Origin: Chlorophyllum brunneum
Lineage: Eukaryota; Basidiomycota; Agaricomycetes; Agaricales; Agaricaceae
Direction: 5' to 3'
NCBI GenBank assembly: GCA_963576785.1
Contig: OY756145.1
Location: forward strand, 1-64,000
DNA length: 64,000 nt
This document shows positions 24,152 to 34,931 of the stretch, piece by piece (within the stretch, counting starts at the first letter, position 1; every line of letters starts with the position of its first letter). A program made the position numbers and the translations under genes. Below the pieces are notes generated by a model. It worked only from the letters and a program-made list of their open reading frames with translations, was not told where the DNA came from and ran no database searches.

Positions 24152-24853
24152 ATGCCGACTCCACTGTATTGGGAGAATCTTGCGAGGGCAGCAGTCATGG
24201 GCAACCCAATGGAAGACATCGTTTATGCTGTATTCATCGAGTTTCTGGCAAAGCATAAAGCTCCACCCGAACGATTTGTGGTCTATCCTCAACTGAATTT
24301 GAAGTGGAAGCCAGAAGACGACCAAGATAAGCGTGCAGAGATTCCTGATGTTGGAGTAGGGAATTTTACGCTCCCAGGGACCACTCCCCCATTCAAATTA
24401 CGTTTTGGTGTCGAAGCAAAAAGATCTCTGGGAGTCATGGAGTCCCTCCCACCGGCAAACTTCCTCATCACTGATGACAACATCGTCACCGCTTTCCACC
24501 ACCTCTCTTTCCAGGCAAAGAACCAAGCAAAGGCTGCCATCAAGAACTGCTATCCTTTCACCCAAAACACGGCTCTATGGATCCTGCTCATCGGGCCCTA
24601 CTGGATGCCATCTATGTTTGGGCCATTCACAGATGCCGAATTGACTGTCCGTGCCCACAAAGCGTCTCCCAGTGCAGATTGGGCAGAGTCAGTAAGGGAA
24701 GAAAGGAGACTTAGAGGGCCTGCCAATGCGTTGAAAGAGCTGTTCCTACTGAGCGACTATGCCTCTGACTTACGTTTAGCAGAGATTATTGCTTCAACCG
24801 ATTCTGATGCCACCCCTCTTATAGATGAGATTGACAAATACCGTAACCACTGA
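24152..24853 (+). CDS. Hypothetical protein with PD-(D/E)XK-like motifs, 233 residues
   Basis: A single exon starts MPTPLYWENLARAAVMG. Residues 65-66 are Pro-Asp (AEIPDVGVGNF), followed 21 residues later by E88-A-K90 at the end of a predicted strand (FKLRFGVEAKRS). A conserved-type helix with Gln and Lys follows (SFQAKNQAKAA, ~120-130). An upstream acidic residue (E21 or E30, in the first helix) could be the first motif. This spacing is that of the PD-(D/E)XK nuclease fold, which covers restriction enzymes, Holliday resolvases and many uncharacterised fungal proteins. A later hydrophobic strand (NTALWILLIGPYWM) fits the core. Nuclease activity is inference; the fold also occurs in non-catalytic proteins. 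There is no signal peptide and no intron. Confidence 0.65.
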   Translation: MPTPLYWENLARAAVMGNPMEDIVYAVFIEFLAKHKAPPERFVVYPQLNLKWKPEDDQDKRAEIPDVGVGNFTLPGTTPPFKLRFGVEAKRSLGVMESLPPANFLITDDNIVTAFHHLSFQAKNQAKAAIKNCYPFTQNTALWILLIGPYWMPSMFGPFTDAELTVRAHKASPSADWAESVREERRLRGPANALKELFLLSDYASDLRLAEIIASTDSDATPLIDEIDKYRNH

Positions 24854-27023
24854 AATATGGTCCGTTGTTGAATACAGTGTTCAGATATGCGTAGTTACAA
24901 TTTACATTGTATTCGGGTAGTTTGAATGTTTAAATACACCGTAATGTAATATGGCGGTGAAGTGAATTGAGCTGCACCATCCCATTTTCGACAGACCATG
25001 ATACGGTCTGGTGACGCACTGACCCATAAACTCATACGGTCGTATCCATAATACAGTACCTATAGTAACTGGGCACAAATGGTGTATTGGAAGCGACCCG
25101 CCACCCGCACTATCCAGCTTGCCGATATTGTGACATCAATTCCACAAAATTGCCCCCTACTTGTGGCACATCTAGCCAGAGATAGTGTCATTGATAGGGC
25201 TATTTGCCATTACCGTTGCTGCTATGGCCATGTTTTCAACAGTATGTAGCCTAACGATCTGTCACTTTCTGAAGCGAGTGCTATTGAAATATACCTGCAT
25301 TTGCAAGTACACCATCCTGGCGCATTCTCATTTTGCCTTGTTGTCGATAAGTGCCATAGGAAGAGTTTTCCTCCCTTCTCCCCGGTTGTCATGCCCCACG
25401 ATCGCACTCTACCCACACTACCGTTTTCCTCACTCTTGCCAATCGTCGTATCTTAATGGGGAGGTCACATGCAATAAATGAGATGGAGATGGAGAGAGAG
25501 CACCACCGTTGACTCAGTGCATCACACGTTGAGCAGAATCTCGCTGCTGAAAATCTACCAGATAATGTTTTCCTGGGACTTCAAGTGTGGCGAGTGGAAA
25601 ATCCTGGACAAACATCACTATTACCACCGTTCACCTTCCCCGCGCCCACTAGCTTTGTTAAGTTCTCGCATTGAGCGCAGGGAATCGGAATATCCTTAGA
25701 CTATAAATTAACTGACAGTCTACATGGCTCCAGCCCCTCTGTTTTTTCTTTATTTGCCTGGTCTTTAGTGACTCTCCACTAATAAAATTACACTACAAGC
25801 GCCACACACGAAACCGCCACACCGACTCCAAATGCATCTTTACACGCATCAAGACCGCAGGTAACTTATCAGTCAATCCAATGTCATCCAATGCCTTTCG
25901 TATCGTCGTAGCTCCAGTGTTCAGTGCAAAATTCGGTCAGAGTGGATCGAGGAGGAAGGGCTGAGGTAAAGGCGAGGTTGGGAGTTGAGAACGTGGAGAA
26001 GGTGTGATGGGTGCCTGGTTGTTGGGGAGGGAGGGAGTGCACGCCTTCGGGAGAGGGGTAGTAAATGGATGGATGGTAAGGATCGATCGGCTAGAGCAGG
26101 GAGATGCGGGTGTATTCCAGAGTTTCGACTTGTGCTTGTATCCGTAATTCCACTAGAGCGCCCTGGGGAATCTATTGGAAGGGGGCAGTACCACGACTTA
26201 AGGCTCGAAGATATAGCCGAAGTATTGCTCGGTTGTAAAGATAGCACTGGGGTTGTTATTGCTGTTGTGGATGTCAGTTGCTCTCCAAGTGCATGTGTAG
26301 GATCCAAAGTTGCCACGCAACAAACTCAGGGCTGGGTCAGTGGTGGGAAGGAGTGTGCCTCGGCATATTACAGCTCATCTACCAACAGTCCATCGAGCCA
26401 GAGGGAGTGACGGATGGGCAATGAGGCACAGGCGACATCATCATCGATTGAGCGGACTTCTTACTTCGAAAAATTAGATAGGCATCGTGGCACTGCAGAG
26501 TAGCGACGGAATTGATTCAACGATTTATGATATCGCGAATGTCGATGGTGGTTGGGCTGACTGGAGAGATAAGCTTGACCCTCAATAACGTATCAAGGGA
26601 CTTACCTATCCAGATGACGTGAGCAATGAACCGAACATGTAGTTTCCATCTCGGCATGAACGAGCGGTGACCAAACTCGAAGCTATCATCGTGTGAACCC
26701 TAAAACCTAAGCTTTCCACTTTGAATCGAAAAGACTGCATAGCCCAGAGTGGAGGAGGGAGTGAAGCTTGAAGCATCCTCGAAACGAGCATTGAATCCAA
26801 ATTGGATCAAACAGTAAAGCCAGCGAACCAAGTGACACCCCATATCTGGTCAGTGCACTGCACATTGGCACAGCCTTTTGATAGGATGTCTTGTAACGAG
26901 AACTGAGAACCGCGGGCCGAGAATAAGGGATGGTCATCCTCGATAAAAGAGTACCATAGCGCCGCTTTCGAAAGCTAGAGTGGATTGAAATGTGGACCGG
27001 TAATACAAACCACCGTCAGTAAG
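24854..27023. other. 2.2 kb without a recognised gene
   Basis: The longest frames overlap on opposite strands at 25921-26410 (131 and 141 codons). The minus frame is Ser/Pro/Thr-rich and low in complexity, and neither frame shows a domain or convincing splice sites. The first part is the 3' flank of the PD-(D/E)XK-like gene. No repeat or RNA gene was found. Confidence 0.45.
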
Positions 27024-29703
27024 AAGAACGGTGATAGACGTCGCTCGTTACGCACTGACATAGAGCTGTTGCTGGTGGAAGTGCATCGACTGCTCGAGAT
27101 TTCCTCGCACAACTTAAACCAGACTTATCATTTAACGCACTCTTGGGGTGGGAGGGAAGATGTCTGTGCATTTATGATTCACGGGTGGGGAACGAGCCCC
27201 TGCATCTCGGCCCTTTCAGAACATTCCTCCCGATTCACCCTGACGCGGGCTCAATGAACGTTGATGCCCCGAATGTTGTAGAACCCATTCTCCGATCAGA
27301 CACTGCTACTTCACCCCGATTCGGGGATATTGATATTCTCCCCTATTTTATCCTGCAGACCGAGTCATGTATGCCGGCCGCGAAGGACTGAAACGATACG
27401 GGCACTGTAGACGGAATAAAAATACAATATCTTAATAGGCGAGCAGGAACATTAGAGGAGGGCGTTTTGTAAATAGAGCTCACCAAATCATCATATCGGT
27501 AGCCATGTCGCAAAGAGATGTACCATCGGTAGTCGAGGGTGAGGCTTGAGGTTGGCCACAGACTATGGTTGATCGACGACGCATAAGTGCGCGTCCCCTA
27601 AGGCTGTTCAAAGCCATTCCACTTTTGAGGGATCTGGTGCCGATTTCCCAAGGCACACCTTGTAGAACAAACTATCGGTGACGTTCAGGGAGCGGATGAT
27701 TACAATGTGTAGTTACTCTGGCCCCCGGAGAATCTATGGATGAATCCACCATTTCCTAGCAAATCTGGAGAAAAAATAATACGGCTGGACGACAGTCACC
27801 AGAGGAGTCTTCTTGTAAAGACTACCTTTTTGCGAGAATTTGTGCGCATAGCGACAAGAAGGTTCCCACCCACACACTCCCTGAGTGAGACGCGGATGTG
27901 ATCATAAAGGTGAGCACTTGCAAGTGAGATAAATTCTCCAGGCCCCAGTCTGACAACGTCGACCTATTACCGCTGAAGTGACACGGCTCGAGCCTCGACA
28001 ACCACTTTGTCTCCGAGTCCATGGCAAGTGTTTCCCCAAAGCCGAACCATCTTTATATCCACTCGGTGAGAACACTCAGTAGGGCTGATGTTAGTAGGGG
28101 ACGTGCCGAAATCCTCCAAGGTTGCACTTTCATCTTCTTCCGGCCACTAGATGGAAATAAGTGGGATTCCGAGCGGAAAGAGTATTTGTGAGTACCGGAG
28201 CGTAGTGAAGCGTATTGGAGCGTACATCGGATGGGTTCAGAACTTGTTCCACAAACTGTCCACCGGTGGTGGTAGTGGGGGTATTCAATATTCAATATTT
28301 ACAGGAAGCTGGGAGAGGAAGCACAAACAGAGTTATGGAAAGAAGGGGACTAAAATGTGTATACATGTACTAAGTAGAGCTGACAAGCGTATTTAAGGGG
28401 GCCCAGGTGTATGGAAGCGGGGATGAAGGGGGATGAAGCGTACATGAATCGTACCCGAGCGTATTTAAGCATACTTGAGCGGAGGGGATAGGCGTGGTCA
28501 AGGCTCAAATGTATTGGTGTTCACTCCCGTGGATATGCTGCCTCATTGCTTACGTTCAGGGTTGACTTTAACGTCAAAATATAGTTTCTGGGTATTCTGA
28601 AAGATGACATAGAAGCACACATCATTGTGTGCGTGTATTAACGTGTAATAAAATGGAGTATACGTTTGAATACACTTCAGTACGCTTTCTGCTTCGAATC
28701 CTGCTTAATTCTGGCAGCTGGTTACATTGCTGATGGCAGTGCCCAACGGGTGAGAATGGACTCCTATGCTCAAGAGTAGTTGTGCACGTTTTCTGGGTCT
28801 TTTATGATGTAAACCATTAAGATAGCCTAAACGGCATCCATACGAGCCCTTTCTACTTCTTTGATCGCTCACTTACCCCCCACCCCCGTCCAATGGGGGT
28901 GTCTCTCGTGCCTGTAACCAGTCGTTCCAGCTTAAGCTACCACAGTCACGATGATCAAAGAGTGTTTGTTGATAGACTCACTCCATACCCAAGGAAGCCC
29001 CCAACCGTCGGCTTGTGAAAACTGCGAAGGCCCGCTCCCATTTCCCCTCTTCCACGACAGCGCTTCACACCTTCTTCACCTGAAACCCAAACCGACCGCG
29101 AAATGTGGTATAGCGACTCGAACTATGGTATCGAATCGAACGATGACCAGTTTGGGGCGTTGACGACGTGGTTGTTCAATTTGGTTACGGGAATGTGAAG
29201 TGGAATAAGATAGTATTTCGGGAAGTCGAGCTGCAGAGGCAAGCTTGTTCCAGATGACGTCCGGTGCAGTGCACATCCTGCTTGTTGATGTATATGCACA
29301 TGGTATCAAATCAGTCTTTGTTTGAAGCAGGCTCTTCTCGCTTTGCATATTGCTTGTCAGGATATATTGGTACGTATACCGGACGGATATATCGTCAGTG
29401 ATAGAGCTAGCAGGTGGTATAGCTCACCAGACATTCGCCCAGCTTATAATTGCTGTACATCCGGCTAATGTCTAGTCTACTTGGGTGCTTGAAACACAAC
29501 GAGCCGTCGTCTGTAGGCCCCTGTCGACTTATATACTCGCTAATTGTTGAACCATGTCACGGCCAAGCCTAGTGACCGTTTAAATTGAATGAATACAGGG
29601 ATAGCAATAATATTTTTCCACAGCTAGAGCGAGTGGCAAAATTCCGGGGGGAACAAAAAGCAAGGTTAAATGAAAATTAGCGTGGGAACTAAGACGACTT
29701 CTG
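27024..29703. repeat. Segmental duplication block A, copy 2
   Basis: This matches 17171-19606 in the same orientation. It carries the same decayed frame start (MNVDAPNVVEPI at ~27254), the same GCGTATTTAAGC-type words, and the same tail with GAAACACAACGAGC and CCACAGCTAGAGCGAGTGG-like sequence. It is ~250 bp longer because of extra sequence at 29176-29488. Unlike copy 1 it is followed by a lectin gene and the 3' half of the SNG1-like gene before block B is reached. Confidence 0.85.
29176..29488. other. ~300-bp segment present only in block A copy 2
   Basis: In copy 1 the sequence passes directly from GACGTGATCGTTCAAG to GCTTGAAACACAACGAG (~19360-19395). In copy 2 about 300 bp separate the equivalent points. 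The segment contains no gene, and I see no clear terminal inverted repeats or target-site duplication, so insertion in copy 2 and deletion in copy 1 are both possible. Confidence 0.5.
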
Positions 29704-29991
29704 TTCTCTCTCAGGTCACAACATTAAGTAAATCTACTCATACACTAAATTCCGTCTATTGGTCATTGCTGGCCATAACAAGACTCCAGAGGCAAATCCT
29801 CGGTTCAGTGGGTTAGTTGTTACGCTGTTTTACCACACACTATTACTTGCAGAAGACGGATGAAGCGCATGGGATGATAGTCTTTGACCTCTCGGGTGAG
29901 CGTGTACACTGCTGTTATCATCCCAAGTTGGTTGTGACTCCATTTTCGACTATTTCAACTATATACAAAGCATAGCACCTAGTTCACCTCC

Positions 29992-30625
29992 TCACGCGTT
30001 CGTCCAAATCTGGTTAACGTCTCCGTCTGTGCACGTCCAAGTCTGAACGACGTTCGTATTTGTCAGGTCGCCGTTCGTTAAGTCGAGGCAAAGTCCTGAA
30101 CAGAGTCCACAGGTGAGCACATTGTCACAATCGTGGGTTTTCAGCTCATGTAACTACCTTGGTTTAAAAGGGCGATTCGGGCATCTGTGGTCAAGAACCA
30201 CTCTTGCGCTGGAAGATTATCGAAACACTCCCAAATCTTCATTTGTGTTCCGTTGCCGGGGGCTGAAAAAATCGCATTGACACCATGATCAGTGGCGGGA
30301 GTTTGTAGGTTGTGGAAGTAGACCTACTCGCTCCTGCGTCAAGGCAAAAGGGTGAATTTGCCAGACGGACAGCAGTTTCTCCTGTGTTCAAGTCCCATAA
30401 CTGTGCAGCGGAACCGTTGCAGTCGAAACTAATGCACTCGTCATTCAGTTCGCCTGATACGGTAGAGGTTGAAGAAAGCTACACGTACATCTGGACAGCA
30501 GTTCCGTTCGCCTGAACGTTACCGCGCACCTCGAGGCACTTGTTGGTCGCAGTGTTTGGATGCAACACTGTTTGACCAACGGCAGTGGAGACGAGGGCAA
30601 GAGCAGACAGGTAGGAGAACTTCAT
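29992..30625 (-). CDS. Secreted ricin-B-type (beta-trefoil) lectin
   Basis: Four exons, complement(30489-30625, 30328-30428, 30158-30262, 29992-30095), encode 148 residues. Introns of 60, 65 and 62 bp have GT-AG borders and matching phases. Residues 1-17 are a signal peptide (MKFSYLSALALVSTAVG). The rest is one beta-trefoil carbohydrate-binding domain with the QxW-type repeats: AAQLWDL, AQEWFL and NQIWTNA, plus NKCLEVRG, FCLDAG and LCLDLT. This is the R-type (CBM13) lectin fold alone; there is no ribosome-inactivating or enzymatic domain. Fungi secrete such lectins for glycan binding, defence against grazers, or wall and substrate contact. It lies in the segment missing from duplication copy 1. 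Confidence 0.9.
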
Positions 30626-32053
30626 TGTCGAAAGTGAGAAACGTAGGACTTCAGAGCTGACCTGGGGCGAGGTCTCTGGTTTCAAGCACTATTTGTACCC
30701 TTCACTTCAGGTATGTGCTCTTCGGCCTACATTGCCCTCGAAAAGAATTTTTTTTGAGCGAGCCGCGCGGACGTAGTACGCGATCATGATCATCAAAGGG
30801 GAAGCACCCAAAAGCGAGGACATCGGCCCGCTGGTCCCCTTTAAGGGCGCGTCTTTCTCCCACTAATTCTGAAAATATTCTCTTCGTTCGACGCCGAGGT
30901 CTACTTCACGGTCGGCCCTGCTATTGTGGATCCAGGCTGGGCCTCGGGCGGTATAAATGGGTATGTTCATGTGGTCGCGAGTCATAACATTAATAGGGTT
31001 TACCTTCTGAACGTCAACGCGACCAATCATATGGCTTGTGCTCGGGGAACGACAGCGCTTCGATAATCGGGGTCATGAGCGCCGTTTTCGTGGAACAAAT
31101 TTGTGTCAGAATCGCCTTCAATTCCTATGGACCGGGGACAGCGCTTCTTACATACTTCCTTGATACATTTTACTCGATACTCACTCGATTGAATTTGCCT
31201 CGTGTACATGTGCGTAGCCGTACACGTCCTTATACTCGCCAACCCGCATTCTGCCTCTCAAACTCCAATCCTGACAAAAGCTCTGGGATGTCGCCTCTCT
31301 GCACCCCCCAGTTACGTCAAGTATCCAGGGTATCCAAGGAGAGGTGACCTGTGTCGGCCTTTGTTGCCCTTTTTTCCCAACTCTAGATCTGGATAAACTT
31401 CCATCCTGAGAAATGCTCCACTCGTTCCCCTCGGGATGAGGTGTGAGTTTGGACGAGTAGAAATTTTTATTTTTCTGTTGGAACGGGTCGAGTCGCTGCT
31501 GACAACGCGAATGCCATTTATCCCACACGGCTTCCATCTGTTCTCAGCCTCGACTACGAGGATCATCTATATGCCCATGGTCGTGACCGGTGGTGTGTAT
31601 TGGGTCAGGCTTTTGCGTTAACAACAAGAATGGGATATCTAGGAGATCTTCCCTCTCGAGGAAACGTATGCCAAGCTCGAGTCCACCAAGTAGCTGGTAT
31701 TTAGCTCCCCCATGGGTATCGGTCTCCTATCATGTTGCACGGTCGTGAATATGAAGATTCTATCGCCCACATGAATTCCTAAATTTGATGGCTAGGTCCT
31801 TGGGATCATGCGTCGACCATTCAAGGATGGTGCATTTGCGTGTCTAGCCATAGGACGATATGGTGGTGTATCTGTGCCATGACTTGCTCAGGTGCATGAC
31901 TCAGGATGAATGGGAGTCGCTCGTCGTACAGGAGGACTTCGGGTATGTATAGCGCTCGATCTGCACTCATTAACTCGGTATTAGGGACTGGACAGAGCCT
32001 AGTATTAAACATGAGTCATTACAGTGATCATCCTGCGTCTCAACTGTTGACAT
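30626..32053. other. 1.4 kb between the lectin and SNG1-like genes
   Basis: The first ~300 bp are the lectin promoter. Open frames on both strands at 31027-31621 (longest 118 codons, minus strand 31181-31537) have no domain. A minus frame at 31821-32012 (ALYIPEVLLYDERLPFIL) looks protein-like and may be a relic. No transposon or RNA gene was recognised. Confidence 0.4.
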
Positions 32054-34027
32054 TCAACTCTCAACCTTCACCTCACTTTTCGCCTCTTCCCGCCTTGTAA
32101 CATGAATGTCTCTCCTCCGCACCCCAAACTGAAATATCGTGAGCGTGATGCACGAAATAACCGCCCAGATTAAGAGAACACCAAATCTGAACCCAACTAT
32201 TTCGGAGGTGAACAAAAGATATCATAGATAGAGAATTCTCTGACAGCGTACCTTCGTTCTTTGTGCCAAACACGATGGTACGAACGGCTTGAGAGAGATT
32301 GTAGAACGGAACACCATATCCGTAACGGTAAAAGACTGGAAGGACCTCGATAGGGAAGCTCAGTACAGCAACATTTACTGTATAAATAGAAGGCGTCAGG
32401 TGTGACAAAGACTAGACTCTTTCGTAGGACGTACACATGAGCCAGATTAGGAGGAAAAGGGGCATGAGCTTGACGGTGAGTAAAGTTAACATCGACTCCA
32501 GTGCCAGGCCCCTAATGGCAGAGGTATCACGGAGCAGTTCGGAGGAGAGGAAAGCTAGGCGGCTTACACGGCGCACATGCCACAAAAATTCAGCATCCAA
32601 AAGATAAAGAAACCGACGTGACCAAACCTGTACAATTACGTCAGGATCTGGAAGAGGGAGCCGATAAACGCTTACTTCTTGTTGAAATTAAGATGGAAGG
32701 CAAGACTTAGGAGGGAGTAGAACAGCTGGTAACAATAAGCTAGTGTGTGATGTTCGCAGGGAGCCGACTTACCGAAATGAAGAAATATGCAAGAATGGAA
32801 GTGGTCAAACGAAGTACGACCAACGATCGGAATTTTAATAGTTTGTGAAGATTCGTGGTTTCGCGTGCTCCGTATTGGATCATCTAGGGCAGTGGAGTGA
32901 TACATCATCTATAAATTCATACAGTCAACGCGGGGACGCACCACAATGAAGAACGACAAAATCAACGCAAAGAGCAAGCCGACAAAGACAACAACACTGG
33001 CACTTACGAGGAACGTATATCAGCCATCAATGACCTGTGAAGAAAGCGCAGGAAAACTGACAGTGGTTGATTGAAAGGTTGGAGGTTAATCAGCTGGAAG
33101 GATATCGGCGCAAGGACAGTCTGGGGTGCAGTTATCATCAATTGAGAAAGAACGGTAGAATTGGCGATTGCTCGAGCTTGTTGTGACGCAAAACGAGTGG
33201 AAATCATCATCATTGTGGTTTGAACCTGAGTGAAGGGATACTTGTTAGTGAACCGAATCCCCAATGACATGGCGTTAGGAGGGACTCACGGAAGGTAGTA
33301 GTAGGGCACGACTGTGGGTGCAGTCAGCGCGGGAACGACGCAGTGAGGTCAACGAAACTCACAAAGCATTTTCGTTCCGGGCTTCGGAGGCATGGACGGA
33401 GATGGCTTGTGAACCGTCGTATGCCGCATCAGGCGATTTTAGCGCCGCGTTTAGCCTGTCGGATGCTCCAGGGTTGACTGCAGGAGTCATCAGCCAAGGC
33501 CAGATCGCAGTGTCTCAATAGGTAGTCTCACCCGTCACCGCGATCCATGTACTGTGCTCCGAGACTGCCTGGGAGACCTCACTGGGGCCACCAGGGAACT
33601 GGCTTGCTGGGACAACCGTCCAGCTCACCTTCGATACTGGGTTTGGCGCCATTAGTCCAGTAGTGATGGTTTGACCGACCAGGCCTCCATCAAAGTCCTA
33701 AGCAGGATGATTAACACCGACAGGAGCTGAGAGGAAGGAATAATCGCGTACAATGATCCATCCAGTAAGATTCCGGGCTGGTGTCTGATAGAAAGCGCCA
33801 TAGAGTATAGGAAAGATGCTGAAGATAATGATAATCGTCATGAAGACACCACCGACTACAATTTTCATATATTGTTTTCTCGCCGCAGCCATGGTACCAT
33901 CGCGCGAAAAGAAAGTGTTCGTGTATAAATGAGGACGAGGTGGTGAACCAGTAACAATACTCGGTTTTTCGTCTTTGTGAATGTCCCGGCTATGTGAGGC
34001 GTCGTCGTAGTGGCATTCTTCCGACAT
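32054..34027 (-). pseudogene. SNG1/DUF3533-like membrane protein gene, nonsense-broken copy 2
   Basis: This copy has the full gene layout of at least nine coding exons from the ATG at 34027 to the stop at 32054-32056. The 5' half matches copy 1. The 3' half, absent from copy 1, encodes several hydrophobic spans (VVVFVGLLFALILSFFIV; TSILAYFFIS; LMPLFLLIWLM; VLLIWAVISCITLTIFQ) and a basic tail, with the YGYGVPFYN-type loop usual for DUF3533/SNG1 proteins. Splice borders are largely kept; one 3' acceptor would be AAG. The defect is a TAG at 33698-33700 (codon 110) where copy 1 has CAG. Everything else appears open, so the break looks recent. A sequencing error or a rare variant allele is possible. 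The family is linked to nitrosoguanidine resistance in yeast. Confidence 0.75.
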
Positions 34028-34095
34028 GGTGGGTATCAAGCAGGTTTTCTGGGTATTAGAAGCTACCAAGTCCAACGTTACTGTATATACCTACC
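33088..34095. repeat. Segmental duplication block B, copy 2
   Basis: This is a near-identical partner of 19607-20612, ending just after the SNG1-like start region near CTACCATT. The inner border at ~33088 is within the coding sequence of the SNG1-like gene (after ...APISFQL), so copy 1 carries exactly the 5' part of the gene and nothing beyond. Confidence 0.9.
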
Positions 34096-34931
34096 ATTGT
34101 CTCGATGCTAGTATGTAAGCTTCCTGCTTCCGGAATGATGACTAAATGGGATTATGCAGTAGGCCTTCCCACGACCAGAAGTCAATAAATTTTCGGTTAG
34201 ATATTTCCGTGTATCCGCATATGGTCGATAAAAAGACAAGCACGGACGTCCACTTCAGAGCATTTCCCTAAAGATCCACTGGGCAGTTCTTACCACAGAA
34301 AGGACCATGAATGTGTGCATTTCAAGGTATGCATTTTCTATTGTCGTAGGCACGCAAGTGCCTCGAGTACAAAGTCCTACAACTCGAACGCTCTTCAGGT
34401 ACCTCCTATCCCCCTATATGAGGTAAAGGATATGTATGAAAACCAAGAAAGGGAACGTCCCATTAAGACATGGTATCGAGACCAGCTGGTAAACCCGATG
34501 AACAATGGAGACTTTGTTTTCAAACAAAGTTTCTGAGATGCGTCTAATTTACAACACTTAACCATTTGAGTACAGTGTTGTATGGATAACATCATTCATA
34601 GCATCTGAACGATTGCTTATGCGAATAGAGCGGGACAAAGAGTTGGAAATTCCCGTGGGGTTGGTAAGTGCAAATAAACCCGCTCTGGACATTGAATGCG
34701 TGGACCTTAGCATCACCAATAACGCAGTTGGCAATCTTGGCGAAACGTGCACTCATTGACGTTTGAACCGAGGGTGAAGCTTTGAAGCAGTGGTCACGAG
34801 ATATGATATAGTGGATGCCAAGGTATTGATGGCGTCAAAGGGAATTTCTTACCTTTGCATGATCAACATAACCCAGCGAACATCCACTACCTGTCCATCC
34901 TCAAGACCCATTGCAGATACGAATAAATTCG
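34096..34931. other. 0.8 kb spacer with a possible small plus-strand gene
   Basis: Two plus-strand frames look protein-like: 34430-34536 (YENQERERPIKTWYRDQL) and ~34607-34752 (IERDKELEIPVGLVSANKP). They could be joined by an intron from 34530 to ~34605 (GTTTCT...TTCATAG), but the donor is weak and no start codon is clear. Treat as a candidate relic only. The remaining sequence is the promoter of the F-box gene. Confidence 0.3.

Noticed and set aside
25921..26410. Opposing 131- and 141-codon frames
   Set aside because: Low-complexity Ser/Pro/Thr or Gly/Arg composition on opposite strands, with no domain and no splice support.
29992..30625. Possible ricin-like toxin
   Set aside because: Only the sugar-binding beta-trefoil domain is present; there is no ribosome-inactivating A-chain domain, so it is annotated as a lectin.
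33088..34095. RIP-type mutation as the cause of the nonsense codon in SNG1-like copy 2
   Set aside because: Only about ten differences separate the copies; several are not C-to-T, and the C-to-T ones do not share one dinucleotide context.
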